Assembly (NCBI GenBank): GCA_035048495.1
Contig: JASUTR010000065.1
Span: 1 to 64,000 of the forward strand
Length of the DNA stretch: 64,000 nt
From: Euptelea pleiosperma
Lineage: Eukaryota > Streptophyta > Magnoliopsida > Ranunculales > Eupteleaceae
Direction: 5' to 3'
Below, one piece after another: positions 25,813-38,052 of this stretch. Positions within the stretch are counted from its first letter, which is position 1; each line of letters starts with the position of its first letter. The notes under the pieces were generated by a model. That model saw nothing but the letters and a program-made list of their open reading frames with translations, was not told the DNA's origin and ran no database searches. The position numbers were made by a program, and so were the translations under genes.

Positions 25813-28800
25813 TCGCAACCGAACCTTGTAATTAGACTCGAATTCTTCCATTACTATTGTTTCAACACATTTGAAGTGTTGGAACAAGATTCGGGACAGT
25901 CGAAACAAGTTTGCTCCATCCGTGCGTGAACGTCTCAAATTAGACTCAGTTTGTGTGTTACATTCCGAAGCCTATAACTTGTGGCTTTTTCGCAACCGGA
26001 CCTCGTAATTAGACTCGAATTCTTCCATTACAATTGTTTCAACACAATTGAAGTGTTGGAACAAGATTTATCACTGTCGAAACAAGTTAGCTCCATCCGT
26101 GCGTCAACGTCTCAAATTGGACTCAGTTTGTATGTTACATTCCGAAGCCTATAACTTGTGACTTTTTCGCAACCGAACCTCGTAATTAGACTCGAATTCT
26201 TCCATTACTATTGTTTCAACACATTGGAATTGTTGGAACAAGATTCGGGACAGTCGAAACAAGTTAGCTCCATCCGTGCGTGAACGTCTCAAATTGGACT
26301 CAGTTTGTGTGTTACATTCCGAAGCCTATAATTTGTGACTTTTTCGCAACCGGACCTCGTAATTGGACTCAAACTCTTCCATTACTATCGTTGCAAAACA
26401 TTTGAAGTGTTGAAACAAGATTCGTGACAGTCAAAACAAGTTAGCTCCATCCGTGCGTCAACGTCTCAAATTGGACTCAGTTTGTGTGTTACATTCCGAA
26501 GCCAATAACTTGTGACTTTTTCACAACCGGACCTCGTAATTAGACTCGAATTCTTCCATTAGAATTGTTTCAACACAATTGAAGTGTTGGAACAAGATTT
26601 ATTACTGTCGAAACAAGTTAGCTCCATCCGTGCGTCAACGTCTCAAATTGGACTCAGTTTGTATGTTACATTCCGAAGCCTATAACTTGTGACTTTTTTG
26701 CAACCGAACCTCGTAATTAGACTCGAATTCTTCCATTACTATTGTTTCAACACATTTGAAGTGTTGGAACAAGATTCGGGACAGTCGAAACAAGTTAGCT
26801 CCGTCCGTTCGTGAACGTCTCAAATTAGACTCAGTTTGTGTGTTACATTCCGAAGCCTATAACTTGTGGCTTTTTCGCAACCGGACCTCGTAATTAGACT
26901 CGAATTCTTCCATTACTATTGTTTCAACACAATTGAAGTGTTGGAACAAGATTTATCACTGTCGAAACAAGTTAGCTCCATCCGTGCGTCAACGTCTCAA
27001 ATTGGACTCAGTTTGTATGTTACATTCCGAAGCCTATAACTTGTGACTTTTTCGCAACCGAACCTCGTAATTAGACTCGAATTCTTCCATTACTATTGTT
27101 TCAACACATTTGAAGTGTTGGAACAAGATTCGGGACAGTCGAAACAAGTTAGCTCCATCCGTGCGTGAACGTCTCAAATTAGACTCAGTTTGTGTGTTAC
27201 ATTCCGAAGCCTATAACTTGTGGCTTTTTCGCAACCGGACCTCGTAATTAGACTCGAATTCTTCCATTACTATTGTTTCAACACAATTGAAGTGTTGGAA
27301 CAAGATTTATCACTGTCGAAACAAGTTAGCTCCATCCGTGCGTCAACGTCTCAAATTGGACTCAGTTTGTATGTTACATTCCGAAGCCTATAACTTGTGA
27401 CTTTTTCGCAACCGAACCTCGTAATTAGACTCGAATTCTTCCATTACTATTGTTTCAACACATTTGAAGTGTTGGAACAAGATTCGGGACAGTCGAAACA
27501 AGTTAGCTCCATCCGTTCGTGAACGTCTCAAATTAGACTCAGTTTGTGTGTTACATTCCGAAGCCTATAACTTGTGGCTTTTTCGCAACCGGACCTCGTA
27601 ATTAGACTCGAATTCTTCCATTACTATTGTTTCAACACAATTGAAGTGTTGGAACAAGATTTATCACTGTCGAAACAAGTTAGCTCCATCCGTGCGTCAA
27701 CGTCTCAAATTGGACTCAGTTTGTATGTTACATTCCGAAGCCTATAACTTGTGACTTTTTCGCAACCGAACCTCGTAATTAGACTCGAATTCTTCCATTA
27801 CTATTGTTTCAACACATTGGATTGTTGGAACAAGATTCGGGACAGTCGAAACAAGTTAGCTCCATCCGTGCGTGAACGTCTCAAATTGGACTCAGTTTGT
27901 GTGTTACATTCCGAAGCCTATAACTTGTGACTTTTTCGCAACCGGACCTCGTAATTGGACTCAAACTCTTCCATTACTATCGTTGCAACACATTTGAAGT
28001 GTTGAAACAAGATTCGTGACAGTCAAATCAAGTTAGCTCCATCCGTGCGTCAACGTCTCAAATTGGACTCAGTTTGTGTGTTACATTCCGAAGCCTATAA
28101 CTTGTGACTTTTTCACAACCGAACCTTGTAATTAGACTCAAATTCTTCCATTACTATTGTTTCAACACATTTGAAGTGTTGGAACAAGATTCGGGACAGT
28201 CGAAACAAGTTTGCTCCATCCGTGCGTGAACGTCTCAAATTAGACTCAGTTTGTGTGTTACATTCCGAAGCCTATAACTTGTGGCTTTTTCGCAACCGGA
28301 CCTCGTAATTAGACTCGAATTCTTCCATTACAATTGTTTCAACACAATTGAAGTGTTGGAACAAGATTTATCACTGTCGAAACAAGTTAGCTCCATCCGT
28401 GCGTCAACGTCTCAAATTGGACTCAGTTTGTATGTTACATTCCGAAGCCTATAACTTGTGACTTTTTCGCAACCGAACCTCGTAATTAGACTCGAATTCT
28501 TCCATTACTATTGTTTCAACACATTGGAAGTGTTGGAACAAGATTCGGGACAGTCGAAACAAGTTAGCTCCATCCGTGCGTGAACGTCTCAAATTGGACT
28601 CAGTTTGTGTGTTACATTCCGAAGCCTATAACTTGTGACTTTTTCGCAACCGGACCTCGTAATTAGACTCGAAACTCTTCCATTACTATCGTTGCAACAC
28701 ATTTGAAGTGTTGAACAAGATTCGTAACAGTCGAAACAAGTTAGCTCCATCCGTGCGTCAACGTCTCAAATTGGACTCAGTTTGTGTGTTACATTCCGAA

Positions 28801-31651
28801 GCCTATAACTTGTGACTTTTTCGCAACCGGACCTCGTAATTAGACTCGAATTCTTCCATTACAATTGTTTCAACACAATTGAAGTGTTGGAACAAGATTT
28901 ATCACTGTCGAAACAAGTTAGCTCCATCCGTGCGTCAACGTCTCAAATTGGACTCAGTTTGTATGTTACATTCCGAAGCCTATAACTTGTGACTTTTTCG
29001 CAACCGAACCTCGTAATTAGACTCGAATTCTTCCATTACTATTGTTTCAACACATTTGAAGTGTTGGAACAAGATTCGGGACAGTCGAAACAAGTTAGCT
29101 CCATCCGTGCGTGAACGTCTCAAATTGGACTCAGTTTGTGTGTTACATTCCGAAGCCTATAACTTGTGACTTTTTCGCAACCGAACCTCGTAATTAGACT
29201 CGAATTCTTCCATTACTATGTTTCAACACATTTGAAGTGTTGGAACAAGATTCGGGACAGTCGAAACAAGTTTGCTCCATCCGTGCGTGAACGTCTCAAA
29301 TTAGACTCAGTTTGTGTGTTACATTCCGAAGCCTATAACTTGTGGCTTTTTCGCAACCGGACCTCGTAATTAGACTCGAATTCTTCCATTACAATTGTTT
29401 CAACACAATTGAAGTGTTGGAACAAGATTTATCACTGTCGAAACAAGTTAGCTCCATCCGTGCGTCAACGTCTCAAATTGGACTCAGTTTGTATGTTACA
29501 TTCCGAAGCCTATAACTTGTGACTTTTTCGCAACCGAACCTCGTAATTAGACTCGAATTCTTCCATTACTATTGTTTCAACACATTGGAAGTGTTGGAAC
29601 AAGATTCGGGACAGTCGAAACAAGTTAGCTCCATCCGTGCGTGAACGTCTCAAATTGGACTCAGTTTGTGTGTTACATTCCGAAGCCTATAACTTGTGAC
29701 TTTTTCGCAACCGGACCTCGTAATTGGACTCAAACTCTTCCATTACTATCGTTGCAACACATTTGAAGTGTTGAAACAAGATTCGTGACAGTCGAAAACA
29801 AGTTAGCTCCATCCGTGCGTCAACGTCTCAAATTGGACTCAGTTTGTGTGTTACATTCCGAAGCCTATAACTTGTGACTTTTTCACAACCGGACCTCGTA
29901 ATTAGACTCGAATTCTTCCATTACAATTGTTTCAACACAATTGAAGTGTTGGAACAAGATTTATCACTGTCGAAACAAGTTAGCTCCATCCGTGCGTCAA
30001 CGTCTCAAATTGGACTCAGTTTGTATGTTACATTCCGAAGCCTATAACTTGTGACTTTTTCGCAACCGAACCTCGTAATTAGACTCGAATTCTTCCATTA
30101 CTATTGTTTCAACACATTTGAAGTGTTGGAACAAGATTCGGGACAGTCGAAACAAGTTAGCTCCATCCGTTCGTGAACGTCTCAAATTGGACTCAGTTTG
30201 TGTGTTACATTCCGAAGCCTATAACTTGTGACTTTTTCGCAACCGGACCTCGTAATTAGACTCGAATTCTTCCATTACAATTGTTTCAAAACATTTGAAG
30301 TGTTTGAACAAGATTTATGACTGTCGAAACAAGTTAGCTCCATCCGTGCGTCAACGTCTCAAATTGGACTCAGTTTGTGTGTTACATTCCGAAGCCTATA
30401 ACTTGTGAATTTTTCGCAACCGGACCTCGTAATTGGACTCAAACTCTTCCATTACTATTGTTGCAACACATTTGAAGTGTTGAAACAAGATTCGTGATAG
30501 TCAAAACAAGTTAGCTCCATCCGTTCGTCAACGTCTCAAATTGGACTCAGTTTGTGTGTTACATTCCGAAGCCTATAACTTGTGACTTTTTCGCAACCGA
30601 ACCTTGTAATTAGACTCGAATTCTTCCATTACTATTGTTTCAACACATTTGAAGTGTTGGAACAAGATTCGGGACAGTCGAAACAAGTTTGCTCCATCCG
30701 TGCGTGAACGTCTCAAATTAGACTCAGTTTGTGTGTTACATTCCGAAGCCTATAACTTGTGACTTTTTCGCAACCGGACCTCGTAATTAGACTCGAATTC
30801 TTCCATTACAATTGTTTCAACACAATTGAAGTGTTGGAACAAGATTTATCACTGTCGAAACAAGTTAGCTCCATCCGTGCGTCAACGTCTCAAATTGGAC
30901 TCAGTTTGTATGTTACATTCCGAAGCCTATAACTTGTGACTTTTTCGCAACCGAACCTCGTAATTAGACTCGAATTCTTCCATTACTATTGTTTCAACAC
31001 ATTGGAATTGTTGGAACAAGATTCGGGACAGTCGAAACAAGTTAGCTCCATCCGTGCGTGAACGTCTCAAATTGGACTCAGTTTGTGTGTTACATTCCGA
31101 AGCCTATAACTTGTGACTTTTTCGCAACCGGACCTCGTAATTGGACTCAAACTCTTCCATTACTATCGTTGCAACACATTTGAAGTGTTGAAACAAGATT
31201 CGTGACAGTCAAAACAAGTTAGCTCCATCCGTGCGTCAACGTCTCAAATTGGACTCAGTTTGTGTGTTACATTCCGAAGCCTATAACTTGTGACTTTTTC
31301 ACAACCGGACCTCGTAATTAGACTCGAATTCTTCCATTACAATTGTTTCAACACAATTGAAGTGTTGGAACATGATTTATCACTGTCGAAACAAGTTAGC
31401 TCCATCCGTGCGTAAACGTCTCAAATTGGACTCAGTTTGTATGTTACATTCCGAAGCCTATAACTTGTGACTTTTTTGCAACCGAACCTCGTAATTAGAC
31501 TCGAATTCTTCCATTACTATTGTTTCAACACATTTGAAGTGTTGGAACAAGATTCGGGACAGTCGAAACAAGTTAGCTCCATCCGTTCGTGAACGTCTCA
31601 AATTAGACTCAGTTTGTGTGTTACATTCCGAAGCCTATAACTTGTGGCTTT
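25813..31651 (+). repeat. 12-mer-family block with expanded A-B dimer
   Basis: Order: G B C D B A B A B A B C D G B C D B A G B C D B A E F G B C D B A. The A-B dimer occurs three times in a row at 26698-27759 where the 12-mer family has one or two. C monomers at 28467 and 29527 carry TTGGAAGTGTTGG, an A/C intermediate. The D at 28644 has a hybrid GACTCGAAACTC and GTAACAGTCGAAAC. The G at 29174 lacks one base in CTATGTTTC. Confidence 0.82.
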
Positions 31652-31689
31652 TTCGCAACCGGACCTCGTAATTAGACTCGAATTCTTCC

Positions 31690-34600
31690 ATTACTATTGT
31701 TTCAACACAATTGAAGTGTTGGAACAAGATTTATCACTGTCGAAACAAGTTAGCTCCATCCGTGCGTCAACGTCTCAAATTGGACTCAGTTTGTATGTTA
31801 CTTTCCGAAGCCTATAACTTGTGACTTTTTCGCAACCGAACCTCGTAATTAGACACGAATTCTTCCATTACTATTGTTTCAACACATTGGGATTGTTGGA
31901 ACAAGATTCGGGACAGTCGAAACAAGTTAGCTCCATCCGTGCGTGAACGTCTCAAATTGGACTCAGTTTGTGTGTTACATTCCGAAGCCTATAACTTGTG
32001 ACTTTTTCGCAACCGGACCTCGTAATTGGACTCAAACTCTTCCATTACTATCGTTGCAACACATTTGAAGTGTTGAAACAAGATTCGTGACAGTCAAATC
32101 AAGTTAGCTCCATCCGTGCGTCAACGTCTCAAATTGGACTCAGTTTGTGTGTTACATTCCGAAGCCTATAACTTGTGACTTTTTCACAACCGGACCTCGT
32201 AATTAGACTCGAATTCTTCCATTACAATTGTTTCAACACAATTGAAGTGTTGGAACAAGATTTATCACTGTCGAAACAAGTTAGCTCCATCCGTGCGTCA
32301 ACGTCTCAAATTGGACTCAGTTTGTATGTTACATTCCGAAGCCTATAACTTGTGACTTTTTCGCAATCGAACCTCGTAATTAGACTCGAATTCTTCCATT
32401 ACTATTGTTTCAACACATTTGAAGTGTTGGAACAAGATTCGGGACAGTCGAAACAAGTTAGCTCCATCCGTTCGTGAACGTCTCAAATTCGACTCAGTTT
32501 GTGTGTTACATTCCGAAGCCTATAACTTGTGACTTTTTCGCAACCGGACCTCGTAATTAGACTCGAATTCTTCCATTACAATTGTTTCAAAACATTTGAA
32601 GTGTTTGAACAAGATTTATGACTGTCGAAACAAGTTAGCTCCATCCGTGCGTCAACGTCTCAAATTGGACTCAGTTTGTGTGTTACATTCCGAAGCCTAT
32701 AACTTGTGAATTTTTGCAACCGGACCTCGTAATTGGACTCAAACACTTCCATTACTATTGTTGCAACACGTTTGAAGTGTTGAAACAAGATTCGTGATAG
32801 TCAAAACAAGTTAGCTCCATCAACGTCTCAAATTGGACTCAGTTTGTGTGTTACATTCCGAAGCCTATAACTTGTGACTTTTTCTCAATCGGACCTCGTA
32901 ATTGAACTCAAACTCTTCCATTATTATTGTTTCAACACATTTGAAGTATTGGAACAAGATTCGGGATAGGCGAAACAATTTAGCTCCATCCGTGCGTCAA
33001 CGTCTCAAATTGGATTCAGTTTGTGTGTTACATTCCGAAGCCTATAACTTGTGACTTTTTCGCAACCGGACCTCGTAATTGGACTCAAACTCTTCCATTA
33101 CTATTGTTGCAACACATTTGAAGTGTTGAAACAAGATTCGTGACAGTCAAAACAAGTTAGCTCCATCCGTGCGTCAACGTCTAAAATTGGACTCAGTTTG
33201 TGTGTTACATTCCGAAGCCTATAACTTGTGACTTTTTCGGAACCGGACCTCGTAATTGGACTCAAACTCTTCCATTATTATTGTTTCAACACATTTGAAG
33301 TGTTGGAACAAGATTTATCACTGTCGAAACAAGTTAGCTCCATCCGTGCGTCAACGTCTCAAATTGGACTCAGTTTGTATGTTACATTCCGAAGCCTATA
33401 ACTTGTGACTTTTTCGCAACCGAACCTCGTAATTAGACTCGAATTCTTCCATTACTATTGTTTCAACACATTGGAATTGTTGGAACAAGATTCGGGACAG
33501 TCGAAACAAGTTAGCTCCATCCGTGCCTGAACGTCTCAAATTGGACTCAGTTTGTGTGTCACATTCCGAAGCCTATAACTTGTGACTTTTTCGCAACCGG
33601 ACCTCGTAATTGGACTCAAACTCTTCCATTACTATCGTTGCAACACATTTGAAGTGTTGAAACAAGATTCGTGACAGTCAAAACAAGTTAGCTCCATCCG
33701 TGCGTCAACGTCTCAAATTGGACTCAGTTTGTGTGTTACATTCCGAAGCCTATAACTTGTGACTTTTTCACAACCGGACCTCGTAATTAGACTCGAATTC
33801 TTCCATTACTATTGTTGCAACACATTTGAAGTGTTGAAACAAGATTCGTGACAGTCAAAACAAGTTAGCTCCATCCGTGCGTCAACGTCTCAAATTGGAC
33901 TCAGTTTGTGTGTTACATTCCGAGCCTATAACTTGTGACTTTTTCGGAACCGGACCTCGTAATTGGACTCAAACTCTTCCATTATTATTGTTTCAACACA
34001 TTTGAAGTATTGGAACAAGTTTCGGGATAGGCGAAACAAGTTAGCTCCATCCGTGCGTCAACGTCTCAAATTGGACTCAGTTTGTGTGTTACATTCCGAA
34101 GCCTATAACTTGTGACTTTTTCGCAACCGAACCTTGTAATTAGACTCGAATTCTTCTATTACTATTGTTTCAACACATTTGAAGTGTTGGAACAAGATTC
34201 GGGACAGTCGAAACAAGTTTGCTCCATCCGTGCGTGAACGTCTCAAATTAGACTCAGTTTGTGTGTTACATTCCGAAGCCTATAACTTGTGGCTTTTTCG
34301 CAACCGGACCTCGTAATTAGACTCGAATTCTTCCATTACAATTGTTTCAACACAATTGAAGTGTTGGAACAAGATTTATCACTGTCGAAACAAGTTAGCT
34401 CCATCCGTGCGTCAACGTCTCAAATTGGACTCAGTTTGTATGTTACATTCCGAAGCCTATAACTTGTGACTTTTTCGCAACCGAACCTCGTAATTAGGCT
34501 CGAATTCTTCCATTACTATTGTTTCAACACATTGGAATTGTTGGAACAAGATTCGGGACAGTCGAAACAAGTAAGCTCCATCCGTGCGTGAAAGTCTCAA

Positions 34601-37600
34601 ATTGGACTCAATTTGTGTGTTACATTCCGAAGCCTATAACTTGTGTCTTTTTCGCAACCGGACCTCGTAATTGGACTCAAACTCTTCCATTACTATCGTT
34701 GCAACACATTTGAAGTGTTGAAACAAGATTCGTGACAGTCAAAACAAGCTAGCTCCATCCGTGCGTCAACGACTCAAATTGGACTCAGTTTGTGTGTTAC
34801 ATTCCGAATCCTATAACTTGTGACTTTTTCACAACCGGACCTCGTAATTAGACTCGAATTCTTCCATTACAATTGTTTCAACACAATTGAAGTGTTGGAA
34901 CAAGATTTATCACTGTCGAAACAAGTTAGCTCCATCCGTGCGTCAACGTCTCAAATTGGACTCAGTTTGTATGTTACATTCCGAAGCCTATAACTTGTGA
35001 CTTTTTCGCAACCGAACCTCGTAATTAGACTCGAATTCTTCCATTACTATTGTTTCAACACATTTGAAGTGTTGGAACAAGATTCGGGACAGTCGAAACA
35101 AGTTAGCTCCATCCGTTCGTGAACGTCTCAAATTGGACTCAGTTTGTGTGTTACATTCCGAAGCCTATAACTTGTGACTTTTCCGCAACCGGACCTCGTA
35201 ATTAGACTCGAATTCTTCTATTACAATTGTTTCAAAACATTTGAAGTGTTTGAACAAGATTTATGACTGTCGAAACAAGTTAGCTCCATCCGTGCGTCAA
35301 CGTCTCAAATTGGACTCAGTTTGTATGTTACATTCCGAAGCCTATAACTTGTGACTTTTTCGCAACCGAACCTCGTAATTAGACTCGAATTCTTCCATTA
35401 CTATTGTTTCAACACATTGGAATTGTTGGAACAAGATTCGGGACAGTCGAAACAAGTTAGCTCCATCCGTGCCTGAACGTCTCAAATTGGACTCAGTTTG
35501 TGTGTCACATTCCGAAGCCTATAACTTGTGACTTTTTCGCAACCGGACCTCGTAATTGGACTCAAACTCTTCCATTACTATCGTTGCAACACATTTGAAG
35601 TGTTGAAACAAGATTCGTGACAGTCAAAACAAGTTAGCTCCATCCGTGCGTCAACGTCTCAAATTGGACTCAGTTTGTGTGTTACATTCCGAAGCCTATA
35701 ACTTGTGACTTTTTCACAACCGGACCTCGTAATTAGACTCGAATTCTTCCATTACTATTGTTGCAACACATTTGAAGTGTTGAAACAAGATTCGTGACAG
35801 TCAAAACAAGTTAGCTCCATCCGTGCGTCAACGTCTCAAATTGGACTCAGTTTGTGTGTTACATTCCGGAGCCTATAACTTGTGACTTTTTCGAACCGGA
35901 CCTCGTAATTGGACTCAAACTCTTCCATTATTATTGTTTCAACACATTTGAAGTATTGGAACAAGTTTCGGGATAGGCGAAACAAGTTAGCTCCATCCGT
36001 GCGTCAACGTCTCAAATTGGACTCAGTTTGTGTGTTACATTCCGAAGCCTATAACTTGTGACTTTTTCGCAACCGAACCTTGTAATTAGACTCGAATTCT
36101 TCTATTACTATTGTTTCAACACATTTGAAGTGTTGGAACAAGATTCGGGACAGTCGAAACAAGTTTGCTCCATCCGTGCGTGAACGTCTCAAATTAGACT
36201 CAGTTTGTGTGTTACATTCCGAAGCCTATAACTTGTGGCTTTTTCGCAACCGGACCTCGTAATTAGACTCGAATTCTTCCATTACAATTGTTTCAACACA
36301 ATTGAAGTGTTGGAACAAGATTTATCACTGTCGAAACAAGTTAGCTCCATCCGTGCGTCAACGTCTCAAATTGGACTCAGTTTGTATGTTACATTCCGAA
36401 GCCTATAACTTGTGACTTTTTCGCAACCGAACCTCGTAATTAGGCTCGAATTCTTCCATTACTATTGTTTCAACACATTGGAATTGTTGGAACAAGATTC
36501 GGGACAGTCGAAACAAGTAAGCTCCATCCGTGCGTGAAAGTCTCAAATTGGACTCAATTTGTGTGTTACATTCCGAAGCCTATAACTTGTGTCTTTTTCG
36601 CAACCGGACCTCGTAATTGGACTCAAACTCTTCCATTACTATCGTTGCAACACATTTGAAGTGTTGAAACAAGATTCGTGACAGTCAAAACAAGCTAGCT
36701 CCATCCGTGCGTCAACGACTCAAATTGGACTCAGTTTGTGTGTTACATTCCGAACCCTATAACTTGTGACTTTTTCACAACCGGACCTCGTAATTAGACT
36801 CGAATTCTTCCATTACAATTGTTTCAACACAATTGAAGTGTTGGAACAAGATTTATCACTGTCGAAACAAGTTAGCTCCATCCGTGCGTCAACGTCTCAA
36901 ATTGGACTCAGTTTGTATGTTACATTCCGAAGCCTATAACTTGTGACTTTTTTGCAACCGAACCTCGTAATTAGACTCGAATTCTTCCATTACTATTGTT
37001 TCAACACATTTGAAGTGTTGGAACAAGATTCGGGACAGTCGAAACAAGTTAGCTCCATCCGTTCGTGAACGTCTCAAATTGGACTCAGTTTGTGTGTTAC
37101 ATTCCGAAGCCTATAACTTGTGACTTTTCCGCAACCGGACCTCGTAATTAGACTCGAATTCTTCTATTACAATTGTTTCAAAACATTTGAAGTGTTTGAA
37201 CAAGATTTATGACTGTCGAAACAAGTTAGCTCCATCCGTGCGTCAACGTCTCAAATTGGACTCAGTTTGTATGTTACATTCCGAAGCCTATAACTTGTGA
37301 CTTTTTCGCAACCGAACCTCGTAATTAGACTCGAATTCTTCCATTACTATTGTTTCAACACATTGGAATTTTTGGAACAAGATTCGGGACAGTCGAAACA
37401 AGTTAGCTCCATCCGTGCCTGAACGTCTCAAATTGGACTCAGTTTGTGTGTCACATTCCGAAGCCTATAACTTGTGACTTTTTCGCAACCGGACCTCGTA
37501 ATTGGACTCAAACTCTTCCATTACTATCGTTGCAACACATTTGAAGTGTTGAAACAAGATTCGTGACAGTCAAAACAAGTTAGCTCCATCCGTGCGTCAA

Positions 37601-38052
37601 CGTCTGAAATTGGACTCAGTTTGTGTGTTACATTCCGAAGCCTATAACTTGTGACTTTTTCACAACCGGACCTCGTAATTAGACTCGAATTCTTCCATTA
37701 CAATTGTTTCAACACAATTGAAGTGTTGGAACAAGATTTATCACTGTCGAAACAAGTTAGCTCCATCCGTGCGTCAACGTCTCAAATTGGACTCAGTTTG
37801 TATGTTACATTCCGAAGCCTATAACTTGTGACTTTTTTGCAACCGAACCTCGTAATTAGACACGAATTCTTCCATTACTATTGTTTCAACACATTTGAAG
37901 TGTTGGAACAAGATTCGGGACTGTCGAAACAAGTTAGCTCCATCCGTTCGTGAACATCTCAAATTAGACTCAGTTTGTGTGTTACATTCCGAAGCCTATA
38001 ACTTGTGGCTTTTTCGCAACCGGACCTCGTAATTAGACTCGAATTCTTCCAT
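31690..38052 (+). repeat. 36-monomer unit, copy 1 (about 6.36 kb)
   Basis: Order counted from the B at 31652: B C D B A E F H F' H/B; then C D F' H' G B C D B A E twice; then C D B A. The unit recurs directly at 38.05-44.41 kb. Matching rare variants: GTTACTTTCC (31801 and 38162), CAACACGTTTG (about 32764 and 39125), CGTCTGAAAT (37601 and 43964) and GAACATCTC (near 37952 and 44315), at offsets of 6,361-6,363 bp. The exact junction lies within a B monomer and is known only to about a hundred bases. Confidence 0.92.
33412..37303 (+). repeat. Tandem 11-mer pair inside the 36-mer, copy 1
   Basis: Each unit reads C D F' H' G B C D B A E and is about 1,946 bp (11 x 177 = 1,947). Units are about 33412-35357 and 35358-37303, with a third started at 37304 (C D) and then broken. 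Both units carry CAAGTAAGCTCC, GTGAAAGTCTC, ACTCAATTTGTG and GTGTCTTTTT in the second C, and TTCTATTAC in G. Confidence 0.92.
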
